Made by a program: the position numbers and the translations under genes
Notes under the pieces: generated by a model
What the model was told of the DNA's origin: nothing
The model's input: only the letters and a program-made list of their open reading frames with translations
Databases searched by the model: none
Source of the DNA: Streptomyces rubradiris
Lineage (GTDB): Bacteria > Actinomycetota > Actinomycetes > Streptomycetales > Streptomycetaceae
Direction: 5' to 3'
Assembly: GCF_016860525.1 (NCBI RefSeq)
Contig: NZ_BNEA01000015.1
Location: 4,576,001 to 4,640,000, forward strand
DNA: 64,000 nt
In this document: positions 1 to 8,551 of the stretch, one piece after another
How the letters are laid out: each line of letters starts with the position of its first letter
Numbering within the stretch: the stretch's first letter is position 1

Positions 1-477
1 GTGGACTCCACCACCGCGAACTGCCGGGCCACGCTCACCATCCCCGCCCGCGAGCTGTACGACTCCGACGCCGGCACCTGGAAGACGGGCGGGGTCGCGG
101 TCGACAGGAAGACCGGCGCCGACACGTGGCGGACGGACCTCGGCACCGTCCCGGTCCGCCGCGCCGCGAGGCTCACCGCCGACGCCACCCCGGAGCCGGT
201 GAAGAAGGGCCGGACGATCACCGTCACCGGCAGGCTGACCCGCGCCGACTGGCCGCACGGCACCTGGGTCGCCTTCGGCGGCCGGTCCGTCAGGCTCCAG
301 TTCCGCAAGGCGGGCAGCGGCACCTACACCACCGTCAAGACCCTCACCTCCTCCGCCAACGGCGCCCTGCGGGCGACGGTGACGGCCGGCTCCGACGGCT
401 CCTACCGCTACCGCTTCTCCGGCACGTCCACCACCTCGGCCGTCAGCGCCCCGGGCGATCACGTCGACGTGCGCTGA
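1..477 (+). CDS. C-terminal part of an exported Ig-like domain protein (5' end outside window)
   Basis: The frame is open from the first base and stops with TGA at 475-477, so at least 158 residues of a longer protein are present. The GTG at base 1 may only be an internal Val codon. The last ~105 residues look beta-rich and Ig-like, with segments such as GRTITVTGRL and YRYRFSGTSTTS, a module common at the C-terminus of Streptomyces exported proteins. No catalytic motif is visible. A strong hairpin follows 9 bases after the stop. Function cannot be assigned from the fragment. Confidence 0.6.
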   Translation: MDSTTANCRATLTIPARELYDSDAGTWKTGGVAVDRKTGADTWRTDLGTVPVRRAARLTADATPEPVKKGRTITVTGRLTRADWPHGTWVAFGGRSVRLQFRKAGSGTYTTVKTLTSSANGALRATVTAGSDGSYRYRFSGTSTTSAVSAPGDHVDVR

Positions 478-486
478 GAGGCGCGG

Positions 487-522
487 GCACGGGTGCCCCG
501 GCGGCGGCCGGGGCACCCGTGC
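487..522. terminator. Bidirectional hairpin terminator between convergent genes
   Basis: A perfect 15-bp stem (487-501 with 508-522) closes a 6-base loop. It lies between the stop of the exported protein and the stop of the convergent lectin gene, so it can end transcripts from both sides. There is no U-tract, as is usual for Streptomyces terminators. Confidence 0.75.
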
Positions 523-529
523 GCGTGCG

Positions 530-832
530 TCAGACGGTGCTGGCGATCCAGCCGACCGTCTCCGTGACGTGCCGGCCGTCGCTGCGGGTGGTGGCGTTGA
601 GGTTCAGCTCGTTGAAGCGGATCAGGAACCCCTCGCGGTTGACGTCGTGCAGCCGGATGCCCGGCGTCTCGGGGCCGTTGAAGGTCTGGGTCTGGGCCAC
701 CACGACCACCGTCGACCCGGCCGGGAAGGGCGTCGGGAAGGTGACCCGGGTGAAGGTGGAGGTGTCCCCGCCCTGGGTCTCGATGGGCTGGTTGGAGGAC
801 AGTTGGAGCGAGCCGGTCTGGATCATCGACAT
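530..832 (-). CDS. H-type lectin domain protein
   Basis: A 100-residue protein made of a single H-type lectin fold (the snail agglutinin family, a sugar-binding six-stranded beta sandwich). Family features are SLQLSSNQP near the start, FTRVTFPTPF, VVVVAQTQTFNG, and the closing HVTETVGWIAS. It has no signal peptide, so export would need another route. The ATG at 832 is chosen over the GTG at 844 because GGGAG at 838-842 is then a well-spaced ribosome site; the GTG would place the SD inside the gene. H-type lectins usually trimerise and bind GalNAc-like sugars; the ligand here is unknown. Confidence 0.8.
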   Translation of the reverse strand: MSMIQTGSLQLSSNQPIETQGGDTSTFTRVTFPTPFPAGSTVVVVAQTQTFNGPETPGIRLHDVNREGFLIRFNELNLNATTRSDGRHVTETVGWIASTV

Positions 833-973
833 GATGACTCCCACTGCTGGTCACGGATGCCGGACGTGCATGGCACCAGTCGCTCTGCCCGGCCCGCCGC
901 GTCACCCATACGGCCGTCACCCTGATAGGTGATTTCGGTGAGGAGATTTCCGGCCATCGGCCGACGGGCCCGG

Positions 974-3370
974 CTAGACCGGGAAACGGCGGCCGACCCA
1001 TCTCCACAGGTACTCCAGCGCCCCGGACGCCACCGCCGCCACGCCGACCGCCGTCCACGGCATCGTCACGCCGACCAGCTTCAGCGCGAAGAAGTCCTGG
1101 AGCGCGGGGACGGCGAGGACCAGCAGGAAGGCCACGCCCATCGACGCCACCAGGATCACCCGCCACCAGGTGTAGGGGCGGGCGATGATCACCAGGACCC
1201 ACATGGAGACCAGGAACAGGGTCAGCGTGGCCACACTGGTCTCCGCGTCCAGCGCGCCCGGGCCGGAGTAGTGGTGCCGGGCGAGCAGATACGTCAGGAA
1301 GGTCGCCGCCGCGGCCACCACCCCGCCGGGGACCGCGTACCGCATCACCCGGCGCACGAACTGCGGTCTGGCCCGTTCCGTGTTGGGCGCGAGGGCCAGG
1401 AAGAAGGCCGGGACGCCGATGGTGAGCGTGGACAGCAGGGTCAGGTGGCGGGGCAGGAAGGGGTACTCCACCTGCGCGCACACCACCAGCACCGCCAGCA
1501 GCACCGAGTAGACGGTCTTCACCAGGAACAGCGTCGCCACCCGCGTGATGTTGCCGATCACCCGGCGGCCCTCGGCGACCACCGAGGGCAGGCTCGCGAA
1601 GCTGTTGTCCAGCAGCACGATCTGCGCGACCGCCCGGGTGGCCTCGGAACCGGAGCCCATGGCGACCCCGATGTCCGCGCTCTTCAGGGCCAGCACGTCG
1701 TTCACGCCGTCCCCGGTCATCGCGACCGTACGGCCACGGGACTGGAGCGCGTCCACCATGTCCCGCTTCTGCTGCGGGGTGACCCGCCCGAACACCGTGC
1801 CCTCGTCCAGCGCCTCGGCCATCGCCGGCGGGTCGGCGGGCAGCCGCCGCGCGTCCACCGCCGTACCCTCCAGGCCGAGCTTCGCGGCGACAGCGCCGAC
1901 CGACACCGCGTTGTCCCCGGAGAGGACCTTGGCCCGCACGTTCTGCTCGGCGAAGTAGCGCAGGGTGTCCGAGGCGTCCGGCCGCAGCCGCTGTTCCAGG
2001 ACGACCAGGGCGGTGGGGCGGGCGTCCCGGGCCGGCTCGGGGTCGTCCAGGTCCCGGCGCGCGCGGGCCAGCAGCAGCACCCGCAGCCCCCGCTCGTTGA
2101 GCCGCTCGGTCTCGGCCAGGGCCGGGTCGTCGGGGGCGAGCAGCACGTCCGGGGCGCCCAGCAGCCAGGTACTGGTCTCGCCGTCGCCCTCGCTGAACGC
2201 GGCCCCGCTGTACTTGCGGGCGGAGGAGAACGGCAGCGACTCCACGCAGCGCCACTCCTCGCTGTCCGGGAAGGCGTCGATGATCGCCTGGAGGGAGGCG
2301 TTGGGCCGCGGGTCGGACTCGCCGAGCGCGCCGAGCACCTTGCGGACGTACGACTCGTCCGCCCCGTTCAGCGGCCGCAGTCCGGTGACGTCCATGCCGC
2401 CCTCGGTGAGGGTGCCGGTCTTGTCCAGGCAGACGGTGTCGACGCGGGCCAGGCCCTCGATGGCCGGCAGCTCCTGCACCAGGCACTGCCGTCGGCCCAG
2501 CCGGATGACGCCGATCGCGAAGGCCACGGAGGTGAGCAGCACCAGTCCCTCGGGGACCATCGGCACGATCCCGCCGACCGTGCGGGCCACGGCGTCCTTG
2601 AGGTCGTTGTTCTCCACGACGAGCTGGGTGACGACCAGCCCGACGGCCGCCGGGACCATCATCCAGGTGACGTACTTGAGGATGGTGGAGATGCCGCTGC
2701 GCAGCTCGGAGTGGACCAGCGTGAAGCGGGAGGCCTCCTCGGCGAGCCGGGCGGCGTAGGCCTCGCGGCCGACCTTGGTGGCCTGGAAGGCGCCGCTGCC
2801 CGCGACCACGAAGCTGCCGGACATGACCTGGTCGCCGGGGCGTTTGACGACGGGGTCGGCCTCGCCGGTGAGCAGCGACTCGTCGATCTCCAGCCCGTCC
2901 GCCTCCGCGCACACCCCGTCGACCACGATCTTGTCGCCGGGGCCGATCTCGATCAGGTCGTCCAGGACGATCTCACCGGTGGCCACCTGGAGCGCCACGC
3001 CGTCCCGCCGTACCGTCGGCCGGGCCTCCCCGATCACCGCGAGCGAGTCCAGGGTCTGCTTGGCCCGCCACTCCTGGACGATCCCGATGGCGGTGTTGGC
3101 GAGGATCACGAAGCCGAACAGGCTGTCCTGGATCGGCGCGACGACCAGCATGATCAGCCAGAGCACACCGATGATCGCGTTGAACCGGGTGAGGACGTTC
3201 GCCCGGACGATCTCCCCCAGCGAGCGGCTGCTGCGCACCGGCACGTCGTTGACCTGGCCGCGCGCGACGCGTTCGGCGACCTCGGCGGGGCCGAGCCCGG
3301 CCGGGCGGGTCCTCGGTGACGGCACCGGACGCGCCGGATCGAGTTCCGCGTCCGCGCGTATGTGGCTCAT
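974..3370 (-). CDS. CtpE-like P-type cation-transporting ATPase (probable calcium transporter)
   Basis: A 798-residue P-type ATPase. In order it shows an N-terminal GLGPAEVAERVARGQVND segment, the actuator-domain loop LLTGEADP (~residue 168), the TM4 ion-site motif VPMVPEGLVLLTS, the phosphorylation motif DKTGTLTEGG (~315), and the hinge motif TGDGVND (~552) before the last membrane segments. Length and many stretches (VQEWRAKQTLDSLAVIG, QCLVQELPAIEGLARVD) match mycobacterial CtpE, which has been described as a Ca2+ importer. The PEGL motif also fits a type II-like calcium/magnesium pump. No clear Shine-Dalgarno lies before the ATG at 3370, so it may be leaderless. It is monocistronic, with DUF2530 upstream on the same strand. 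Confidence 0.9.
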   Translation of the reverse strand: MSHIRADAELDPARPVPSPRTRPAGLGPAEVAERVARGQVNDVPVRSSRSLGEIVRANVLTRFNAIIGVLWLIMLVVAPIQDSLFGFVILANTAIGIVQEWRAKQTLDSLAVIGEARPTVRRDGVALQVATGEIVLDDLIEIGPGDKIVVDGVCAEADGLEIDESLLTGEADPVVKRPGDQVMSGSFVVAGSGAFQATKVGREAYAARLAEEASRFTLVHSELRSGISTILKYVTWMMVPAAVGLVVTQLVVENNDLKDAVARTVGGIVPMVPEGLVLLTSVAFAIGVIRLGRRQCLVQELPAIEGLARVDTVCLDKTGTLTEGGMDVTGLRPLNGADESYVRKVLGALGESDPRPNASLQAIIDAFPDSEEWRCVESLPFSSARKYSGAAFSEGDGETSTWLLGAPDVLLAPDDPALAETERLNERGLRVLLLARARRDLDDPEPARDARPTALVVLEQRLRPDASDTLRYFAEQNVRAKVLSGDNAVSVGAVAAKLGLEGTAVDARRLPADPPAMAEALDEGTVFGRVTPQQKRDMVDALQSRGRTVAMTGDGVNDVLALKSADIGVAMGSGSEATRAVAQIVLLDNSFASLPSVVAEGRRVIGNITRVATLFLVKTVYSVLLAVLVVCAQVEYPFLPRHLTLLSTLTIGVPAFFLALAPNTERARPQFVRRVMRYAVPGGVVAAAATFLTYLLARHHYSGPGALDAETSVATLTLFLVSMWVLVIIARPYTWWRVILVASMGVAFLLVLAVPALQDFFALKLVGVTMPWTAVGVAAVASGALEYLWRWVGRRFPV

Positions 3371-3449
3371 GCATTCGACGGTACGTGCGGACGCGCCCGA
3401 CCGCCCACCGGCGCCGGGGCACTCGCCGCCCGCCCGCCGGCGCCGGCCG

Positions 3450-3716
3450 TTACCGGGTGGCCGGATCCGGCGCGGCAGCGGCCCGCTTGATCGCCGCGTC
3501 CCGCTTGCGGACGTACCAGACGCCGATCAGCCCCAGGCCGCCGCCGGCCAGGCAGGTCCACAGCCACCAGGTGTGGCCGTGGTCGTCGAACCAGCCGTAG
3601 AACGGCAGCTGGACCAGGAAGAGGACGAACCACACGATCGTGCCGCCGGTGATGGTGGCGACCACGGGGCCCTCCAGGGGCTCCGGCGCCTCGTGCTTGG
3701 GGGTCCACTTAGCCAT
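3450..3716 (-). CDS. DUF2530 small membrane protein
   Basis: An 88-residue protein starting MAKWTPKHEAPEPLEGP, a conserved DUF2530 opening. Two hydrophobic segments follow (TGGTIVWFVLFLVQLPF and WLWTCLAGGGLGLIGVWYV) and then a basic tail (RKRDAAIKR), so it should span the membrane twice with the tail inside. A GTG two codons upstream (3722) is possible; the ATG is preferred for family agreement. It is divergent from the purine permease gene. Function unknown. Confidence 0.8.
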   Translation of the reverse strand: MAKWTPKHEAPEPLEGPVVATITGGTIVWFVLFLVQLPFYGWFDDHGHTWWLWTCLAGGGLGLIGVWYVRKRDAAIKRAAAAPDPATR

Positions 3717-3866
3717 GCGCACAGCTTATGCGCCGCCGCTGTCTACGCGCGGAGATAGCGATCTATGACTCATACGTTCATACTGGAGCCGTTTGTCTTT
3801 GGCCGCTTCCGCTCGTATGAAACTCCAACAGGGCTCGGGGGAACCCCGTTGGTGATGAGGTCACGC
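3717..3866 (+). promoter_or_regulatory. Divergent promoter and leader region before the purine permease
   Basis: This 150-base, comparatively AT-richer gap must hold the permease promoter and that of the divergent DUF2530 gene. It contains a 7-base inverted repeat TCATACG/CGTATGA (3770-3776 and 3814-3820). An imperfect 9-base stem (3825-3833 with 3844-3852) ends just before the GAGG ribosome site at 3857-3860, so it could influence translation. No purine riboswitch core is recognisable. Confidence 0.35.
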
Positions 3867-5318
3867 ATGTCCACCTCGGCACCTGCCAAGGTCCCCACCC
3901 CCGAGAGGCCGGGCGGTGCTCCCGCCTTCGGCTTCCTCGACCGCTACTTCCGGATCTCCGAGCGCGGCAGCTCCGTCGGCCGTGAGGTCCGGGGCGGTCT
4001 CGCCACCTTCTTCGCGATGGCGTACATCATCGTGCTGAACCCGATCGTCCTCGGCAGCGCGAAGGACATGTACGGCCACCAGCTGGACAACGGTCAGCTG
4101 GTGACGGCCACGACGCTGTCGGCCGCGTTCACCACGCTGCTGATGGGCGTCATCGGCAATGTGCCGATCGCGCTCGCCGCCGGCCTCGGCGTGAACTCGG
4201 TCGTCGCGCTCCAGCTCGCGCCGCGCATGTCCTGGCCGGACGCCATGGGCATGGTCGTGCTGGCCGGTTTCGTGGTCATGCTGCTGGTCGCCACGGGCCT
4301 GCGCGAGCGGGTGATGAACGCCGTGCCGTTCGGCCTGCGCAAGGCGATCTCGATCGGTATCGGCCTGTTCATCATGCTGATCGGCCTGGTCGACTCCGGC
4401 TTCGTCACCCGGATGCCGGACGCCGCCCAGACCACCGTCCCGCTCCAGCTCGGCGTCGGCGGTCACCTCACCGGCTGGCCGGTGCTGATCTTCGTCCTCG
4501 GCGCGCTGCTCACCTTCGCGCTGATCGTCCGCAAGGTGCCGGGCGCGATCCTGCTCTCCATCGTCGGCATGACCGTGGTCGCGTTGATCATCAACGCGGT
4601 GGCCACCGTCCCGTCCTGGGGCCTGACCGTCCCGAAGTGGCCGGGCAACCCGGTCTCCACCCCCGACCTCGGCCTGCTCGGCCAGGTCAGCCTGTTCGGC
4701 GGCTTCCACAAGGTCGGCATCCTGACCGGCATCCTGTTCGTCTTCACGGTCCTGCTGTCGTGCTTCTTCGACGCGATGGGCACGATCATGGGCATCAGCG
4801 ACGAGGCCAAGCTGACCGACGCCGAGGGCTACATGCCGGGCATCAACAAGGTCCTCTTCGTCGACGGCTTCGCGGTCGCGGCCGGCGGTGCCAGCTCCGC
4901 CTCGGCCACCACCGCCTTCGTGGAGTCCACGGCGGGCGTCGGCGAGGGCGCGCGCACCGGCCTCGCGAACGTCGTCACGGGCGGCCTCTTCGCCGTCGCG
5001 CTGTTCCTCACGCCGATCGCCACGATGGTCCCGTCCCAGGCGGCCACCCCGGCACTGCTCGCGGTGGGCTTCCTGATCCTGTCGAACTCCATCAAGGAGA
5101 TCGACTGGGCGGACTACACCATCGCCATGCCGGCCTTCGTGACGATGCTGATGATGCCGTTCACCTACTCGATCACCAACGGCATCGGCATGGGCTTCAT
5201 CGCCTTCACGGTGCTGCGCCTGGCCGCCGGGCGGGCCCGGGAGATCCCCCCGGCGATGTACGTCGTCTCGGCCGTCTTCGCCTTCTACTACCTGATGCCG
5301 GCCCTGGGCCTCACCTGA
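3867..5318 (+). CDS. NCS2 family purine permease (AzgA-like)
   Basis: A 483-residue polytopic membrane protein importing nucleobases such as hypoxanthine, guanine or adenine by proton symport. Family signs are the opening RGGLATFFAMAYIIVLNP, the helix motif SCFFDAMGTIMGISDEAKL, and ATTAFVESTAGVGEGARTGL, which distinguish the AzgA branch from uracil/xanthine carriers. About twelve hydrophobic segments follow a ~30-residue cytoplasmic N-terminus. The ATG at 3867 has GAGG at the right distance; an upstream in-frame ATG (3765) would add a poorly coding extension. Substrate preference is inferred from the family. Confidence 0.88.
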   Translation: MSTSAPAKVPTPERPGGAPAFGFLDRYFRISERGSSVGREVRGGLATFFAMAYIIVLNPIVLGSAKDMYGHQLDNGQLVTATTLSAAFTTLLMGVIGNVPIALAAGLGVNSVVALQLAPRMSWPDAMGMVVLAGFVVMLLVATGLRERVMNAVPFGLRKAISIGIGLFIMLIGLVDSGFVTRMPDAAQTTVPLQLGVGGHLTGWPVLIFVLGALLTFALIVRKVPGAILLSIVGMTVVALIINAVATVPSWGLTVPKWPGNPVSTPDLGLLGQVSLFGGFHKVGILTGILFVFTVLLSCFFDAMGTIMGISDEAKLTDAEGYMPGINKVLFVDGFAVAAGGASSASATTAFVESTAGVGEGARTGLANVVTGGLFAVALFLTPIATMVPSQAATPALLAVGFLILSNSIKEIDWADYTIAMPAFVTMLMMPFTYSITNGIGMGFIAFTVLRLAAGRAREIPPAMYVVSAVFAFYYLMPALGLT

Positions 5319-5340
5319 GCCCGCAGGAATCCCCTTCCGC

Positions 5341-5372
5341 ACGAGCGCCCGGACCACGGTCCGGGCGCTCGT
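5341..5372 (+). terminator. Terminator after the purine permease
   Basis: A 14-bp perfect GC-rich stem (5341-5354 with 5359-5372) with a 4-base loop is followed by a T-rich stretch TCCTTTT. It lies 22 bases after the permease stop. Confidence 0.8.
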
Positions 5373-5442
5373 TCCTTTTCCGCCGGGCGGGCGCGGGATC
5401 CAGTGGCGGGCGTCACGGGCGGCACGGGCCCGCCCGAGTGGT

Positions 5443-5472
5443 CTTTAGTAAGAGTAATGAGTTACGCTAAAG
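5443..5472 (+). promoter_or_regulatory. Probable MarR autoregulatory operator
   Basis: An inverted repeat CTTTAG (5443-5448) / CTAAAG (5467-5472), with extra symmetry TAA/TTA inside it, ends 3 bases before the marR start codon. It is the most AT-rich stretch around. A regulator bound there would block the promoter or ribosome access, as expected for autoregulation of a MarR-MFS pair. Confidence 0.5.
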
Positions 5473-5475
5473 AAC

Positions 5476-5913
5476 ATGCCGGACCTTACCCATGGCGACG
5501 ACGCTGCCGCCGTGAACGCCCTCCGCTCCGCCGTGATGCGGCTGTCCCGTCGGCTCAAGCACCAGCGGGTCGACGAGTCGCTGAGCCCCACCGAGATGTC
5601 GGTGCTCGGCACCCTCGCCCGCTGCGGCTCGGCCACCCCGGGTGAACTGGCCCGCAAGGAGCACGTCCAGCCGCCGTCGATGACCCGCATCGTCGCGCTG
5701 CTCGAAGCCAAGGGACTGGTCCGGCTGGAGCCGCACCCCGAGGACCGGCGCCAGAAGGTGGTCACCCAGACCGAACAGGCCGAGGCGATGCTCGAAGAGA
5801 GCCGCCGCAAGCGCAACGCCTTCCTGGCCGGCCTGGCCGAGGGCCTCGACGAGGACGAGTGGGCCGCCCTGCGCGCCGCCGCCCCCGTGCTGGAGAAACT
5901 CGCACACCTGTAA
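5476..5913 (+). CDS. MarR family transcriptional regulator
   Basis: A 145-residue winged-helix regulator. LSPTEMSVLGTLARCG, TPGELARKEHVQPPSMTRIVALL (recognition helix about residues 56-75) and the wing LVRLEPHPEDRRQKVV are classic MarR features. The closing helix AALRAAAPVLEKLAHL serves dimerisation. It lies 27 bases upstream of an MFS exporter, the usual arrangement in which MarR represses its own operon and releases DNA on binding a small phenolic or toxic ligand. The ligand is unknown. Confidence 0.88.
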   Translation: MPDLTHGDDAAAVNALRSAVMRLSRRLKHQRVDESLSPTEMSVLGTLARCGSATPGELARKEHVQPPSMTRIVALLEAKGLVRLEPHPEDRRQKVVTQTEQAEAMLEESRRKRNAFLAGLAEGLDEDEWAALRAAAPVLEKLAHL

Positions 5914-5940
5914 GCGCACCGACCGAGGAGGCGAATCCTG

Positions 5941-7290
5941 TTGAGTACGGGATCCGGAATACCTTCCGCCCCCGCACCGACCCCTACCACCACCGCGCCC
6001 GCTTCCGGCAAGTCCTCGATGTTCAGCTCGCTGAGGATCCGGAACTACCGCCTCTTCTTCGCCGGCCAGGTCGTCTCCAACACCGGCACCTGGATGCAGC
6101 GCATCGCCCAGGACTGGCTGGTCCTCAGCCTCACCGGCTCCTCGGCCGCCGTCGGCATCACCACGGCCCTGCAGTTCCTGCCCATGCTGCTGTTCGGCCT
6201 GTACGGCGGGGTCCTCGTGGACCGCCTGCCCAAGCGGCCCACCCTGCTGGTCACCCAGTCCGCGATGGGCGCCACCGGGCTCGCGCTCGCCGCGCTGACC
6301 CTGTCCGGGCAGGTCCAGGTCTGGCACGTCTACGTCGCCGCCTTCGCCGTCGGCCTCGCCACGGTGGTGGACAACCCGGCCCGCCAGTCCTTCGTCTCCG
6401 AGATGGTCGGCCCCGACCAGCTCCAGAACGCGGTCAGCCTGAACTCGGCGAACTTCCAGTCCGCCCGGCTCGTCGGCCCCGCCGTGGCCGGCCTGATGAT
6501 CACCGGCGTGGGCACCGGCTGGGCGTTCCTCGTCAACGGCCTGTCCTTCGCCGCGCCCATCACCGGCCTGCTGCTGATGCGCGCCCGCGAACTGCACGTG
6601 GTCGAGCGCGCGCCGCGCGGCAAGGGCCAGCTGCGCGAGGGCCTGCGCTACGTCGCCAAGCGGCCGGAGCTGATCTGGCCCATCGTCCTGGTCGGCTTCA
6701 TCGGCACCTTCGGCTTCAACTTCCCGGTGTGGCTGACCGCCTACGCGGACGACGTCTTCCACGCGGGCGCCGGCGCCTACAGCCTCTTCAACACCCTGAT
6801 GGCCGTCGGCTCCCTGGTCGGCGCCCTGCTGGCCGCCCGGCGCGGCACGGCCCGGCTGCGCGTGCTGATCGCCGCCGCGCTGGCCTTCGGCACGCTGGAG
6901 ATCGTCGCCGCGGCGGCACCGTCGTACTGGCTGTTCGCGCTGCTCATGGTGCCGATCGGGGTGTTCGGACTGACGGTGAACGTCACCGCGAACACGGCCG
7001 TGCAGATGGGCACCGACCCGGCCATGCGCGGCCGGGTGATGGCCCTGTTCATGATGGTGTTCATGGGCGGTACGCCGCTGGGCGCGCCGGTGGTCGGCTG
7101 GATCACCGACACCTACGGCGCCCGGGCCGGCTTCGCCGTCGGCGGTGTGATCTCGGCGCTCGCGGCCGGCGCCGTCGGCCTGGTCCTGGCCCGCATCGGC
7201 GGCCTGCGGCTGGCGGTCGGCTGGCACCACGGCCACCCGAGCGTCCGCTTCGTCCCGCGCGAACGGGAACGGCTGGCCACGGCCGCGTAG
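5941..7290 (+). CDS. MFS transporter, EntS/MFS_3-like exporter
   Basis: A 449-residue major facilitator protein with a Pro/Thr-rich N-terminal tail, then SLRIRNYRLFFAGQVVSNTG, the motif GGVLVDRLPKRPTLL (loop 2-3 signature), and about 12 membrane helices. The MFS_3/EntS type exports siderophores or drugs. The start is TTG at 5941, with GAGGAGG about 10 bases upstream; no better ATG/GTG precedes the first helix. It is cotranscribed with marR. Substrate unknown; efflux under MarR control is inferred from context. Confidence 0.85.
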   Translation: MSTGSGIPSAPAPTPTTTAPASGKSSMFSSLRIRNYRLFFAGQVVSNTGTWMQRIAQDWLVLSLTGSSAAVGITTALQFLPMLLFGLYGGVLVDRLPKRPTLLVTQSAMGATGLALAALTLSGQVQVWHVYVAAFAVGLATVVDNPARQSFVSEMVGPDQLQNAVSLNSANFQSARLVGPAVAGLMITGVGTGWAFLVNGLSFAAPITGLLLMRARELHVVERAPRGKGQLREGLRYVAKRPELIWPIVLVGFIGTFGFNFPVWLTAYADDVFHAGAGAYSLFNTLMAVGSLVGALLAARRGTARLRVLIAAALAFGTLEIVAAAAPSYWLFALLMVPIGVFGLTVNVTANTAVQMGTDPAMRGRVMALFMMVFMGGTPLGAPVVGWITDTYGARAGFAVGGVISALAAGAVGLVLARIGGLRLAVGWHHGHPSVRFVPRERERLATAA

Positions 7291-7315
7291 GCAGCCCCGC
7301 GGTGCCCCGGAGGGC

Positions 7316-7837
7316 CTAGCCGACCCTCCGGGCCAGCACCTGCCCCGGCCAGGCGTCCGGGCCGTGGGTGTAGGCGTGCGTCGGGGTGAAGCCGTTGGCC
7401 TCGTAGTACGCCACCAGCTTGCGGTCGTCACCGGCGTAGCAGTCCACCCGCAGCAGGCCCACGCCCGCCCGCCGGGTCACCTCGGCGGCGTGCGCGAGCA
7501 GCGCGCCGCCCGCGCCCCGGCCCTTGAAGCGGCGGTCGGAGGCGAGCCAGCGGATGTACCGCTCGGGCTCGCCGGGCGCCGGCAGATGGGCCAGATGGGC
7601 GCCGGGCCCGTCGGCGAGGACGAGAGCGGCCGCCGGCTCCCCGTCGATCTCGGCGATGTACGTGGTGCCCTCGGCCACGGCCCGCTCGACCGCTCGGGCC
7701 GTCTTGTTCCCGGAGAGCGGCTCCGTGCCCCACTGACGGGTACGCCCCTGTGAGACCAGCCACTCCACGCCGCTGTCGAGCATGCGGAGTATCGCGGGCA
7801 GATCGTCGGGGCCGCCTTCACGGATGGTGATCGTCAT
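7316..7837 (-). CDS. GNAT family N-acetyltransferase
   Basis: A 173-residue acetyltransferase beginning MTITIREGGPDDLPAILRML. The acetyl-CoA loop motif is SDRRFKGRGAGGALLAHA (Q/RxxGxG/A type), followed by LLRVDCYAGDD and YYEANGFTP, typical of GNAT motif B. EPAAALVLADGP is the central strand. It acetylates an unknown amine in the cytoplasm. It is convergent with the MFS gene and divergent from thpR; the 39-base gap leaves little room for separate promoters. Confidence 0.82.
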   Translation of the reverse strand: MTITIREGGPDDLPAILRMLDSGVEWLVSQGRTRQWGTEPLSGNKTARAVERAVAEGTTYIAEIDGEPAAALVLADGPGAHLAHLPAPGEPERYIRWLASDRRFKGRGAGGALLAHAAEVTRRAGVGLLRVDCYAGDDRKLVAYYEANGFTPTHAYTHGPDAWPGQVLARRVG

Positions 7838-7876
7838 CGTCCCATCATGCCCGCCCGGGTCTGGGATCGTGAGGCC

Positions 7877-8449
7877 ATGAGACTCTTCGCCGCCGTACTG
7901 CCCCCGGAGCACATCGCGGACGAACTCGCCGCCGAGGTGGACCGGTTGCGGGAGTTGCCGGGGGCCGGCCGGCTGCGGTGGACGGGCCGCCCCGGCTGGC
8001 ACTTCACGCTCGCCTTCTACGGCGAGGTCCCCGACGACGCCGTACCCGCCCTGGCGGACCGGCTGGCCCGCGCGGCCCACCGGGCGGCGCCGTTCACCCT
8101 CGCGCTCGCGGGCGGCGGCCAGTTCGGCCAGGGCCGCGCCTTGTGGGTGGGCGCCCGGGGCGACGTGGCGGAGCTGCGGCTGCTGGCCGGGCGGGCGGAG
8201 GCGGCGGCGCGGAAGGCGGGGCTGCCGGGCGGGGAGCACCGGCGGTACAAGGCCCATCTCACGCTGGCCCGCAGCCGGCACGCGGTGGACGTACGGCCGT
8301 ACGTCACCGCGCTCGCGGAGTTCTCCGGCGACACCTGGACCGTGGCCGACCTGGTGCTGATGCGCAGCCGGCTGCCGGCGTCCGGGGTGCCGGGGGAGCA
8401 GCCGCGGTACGAGGCGGTCGGGCGGTGGGCGCTGGGCGGGGCCGGTTAG
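7877..8449 (+). CDS. thpR: RNA 2',3'-cyclic phosphodiesterase
   Basis: A 190-residue 2H phosphoesterase (ThpR/LigT) that opens 2',3'-cyclic phosphates on RNA ends to 2'-phosphates. Both catalytic H-x-T motifs are present: HFTLAFYG (His42, Thr44) and HLTLAR (His127, Thr129). The start MRLFAAVLPP at ATG 7877 is the normal family N-terminus, so the earlier in-frame ATG at 7847 is rejected. Length is typical. A tiny membrane peptide gene starts 10 bases after the stop. Confidence 0.88.
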   Translation: MRLFAAVLPPEHIADELAAEVDRLRELPGAGRLRWTGRPGWHFTLAFYGEVPDDAVPALADRLARAAHRAAPFTLALAGGGQFGQGRALWVGARGDVAELRLLAGRAEAAARKAGLPGGEHRRYKAHLTLARSRHAVDVRPYVTALAEFSGDTWTVADLVLMRSRLPASGVPGEQPRYEAVGRWALGGAG

Positions 8450-8459
8450 TCTCGAATAC

Positions 8460-8546
8460 GTGGACCCGAAAACCCGGAACCGGATCATGGCCGGTGCGCT
8501 TGTGTTGATGTTCGTGGTGGTGGCTGTGGCGTCGGCCATGCGGTAG
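8460..8546 (+). CDS. 28-residue single-span membrane peptide
   Basis: GTG at 8460 opens 28 codons closed by TAG at 8544-8546. The peptide starts with a polar, basic head (VDPKTRNRIM) and continues as one hydrophobic helix (AGALVLMFVVVAVASAM) ending in Arg. This is the layout of a tail-anchored or signal-like small membrane protein. It sits 10 bases behind thpR. The high contrast between charged head and helix argues against chance; I have an impression of similar peptides in other Streptomyces but cannot check it. Function unknown. Confidence 0.55.
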   Translation: MDPKTRNRIMAGALVLMFVVVAVASAMR

Positions 8547-8551
8547 GAAAA

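Noticed and set aside
459..2912. Very long minus-strand frame (over 800 codons) across the lectin and ATPase region
   Set aside because: It is an Arg/Gly/Ala/Pro-rich out-of-frame shadow of the ATPase gene; the true frame carries all P-type ATPase motifs.
929..3319. Long plus-strand frame opposite the ATPase gene
   Set aside because: Antisense shadow with His/Gln/Arg-rich low-complexity translation and no domain.
3717..3866. Purine riboswitch before the purine permease
   Set aside because: No conserved three-way-junction core sequence; only a short inverted repeat and a weak hairpin are present.
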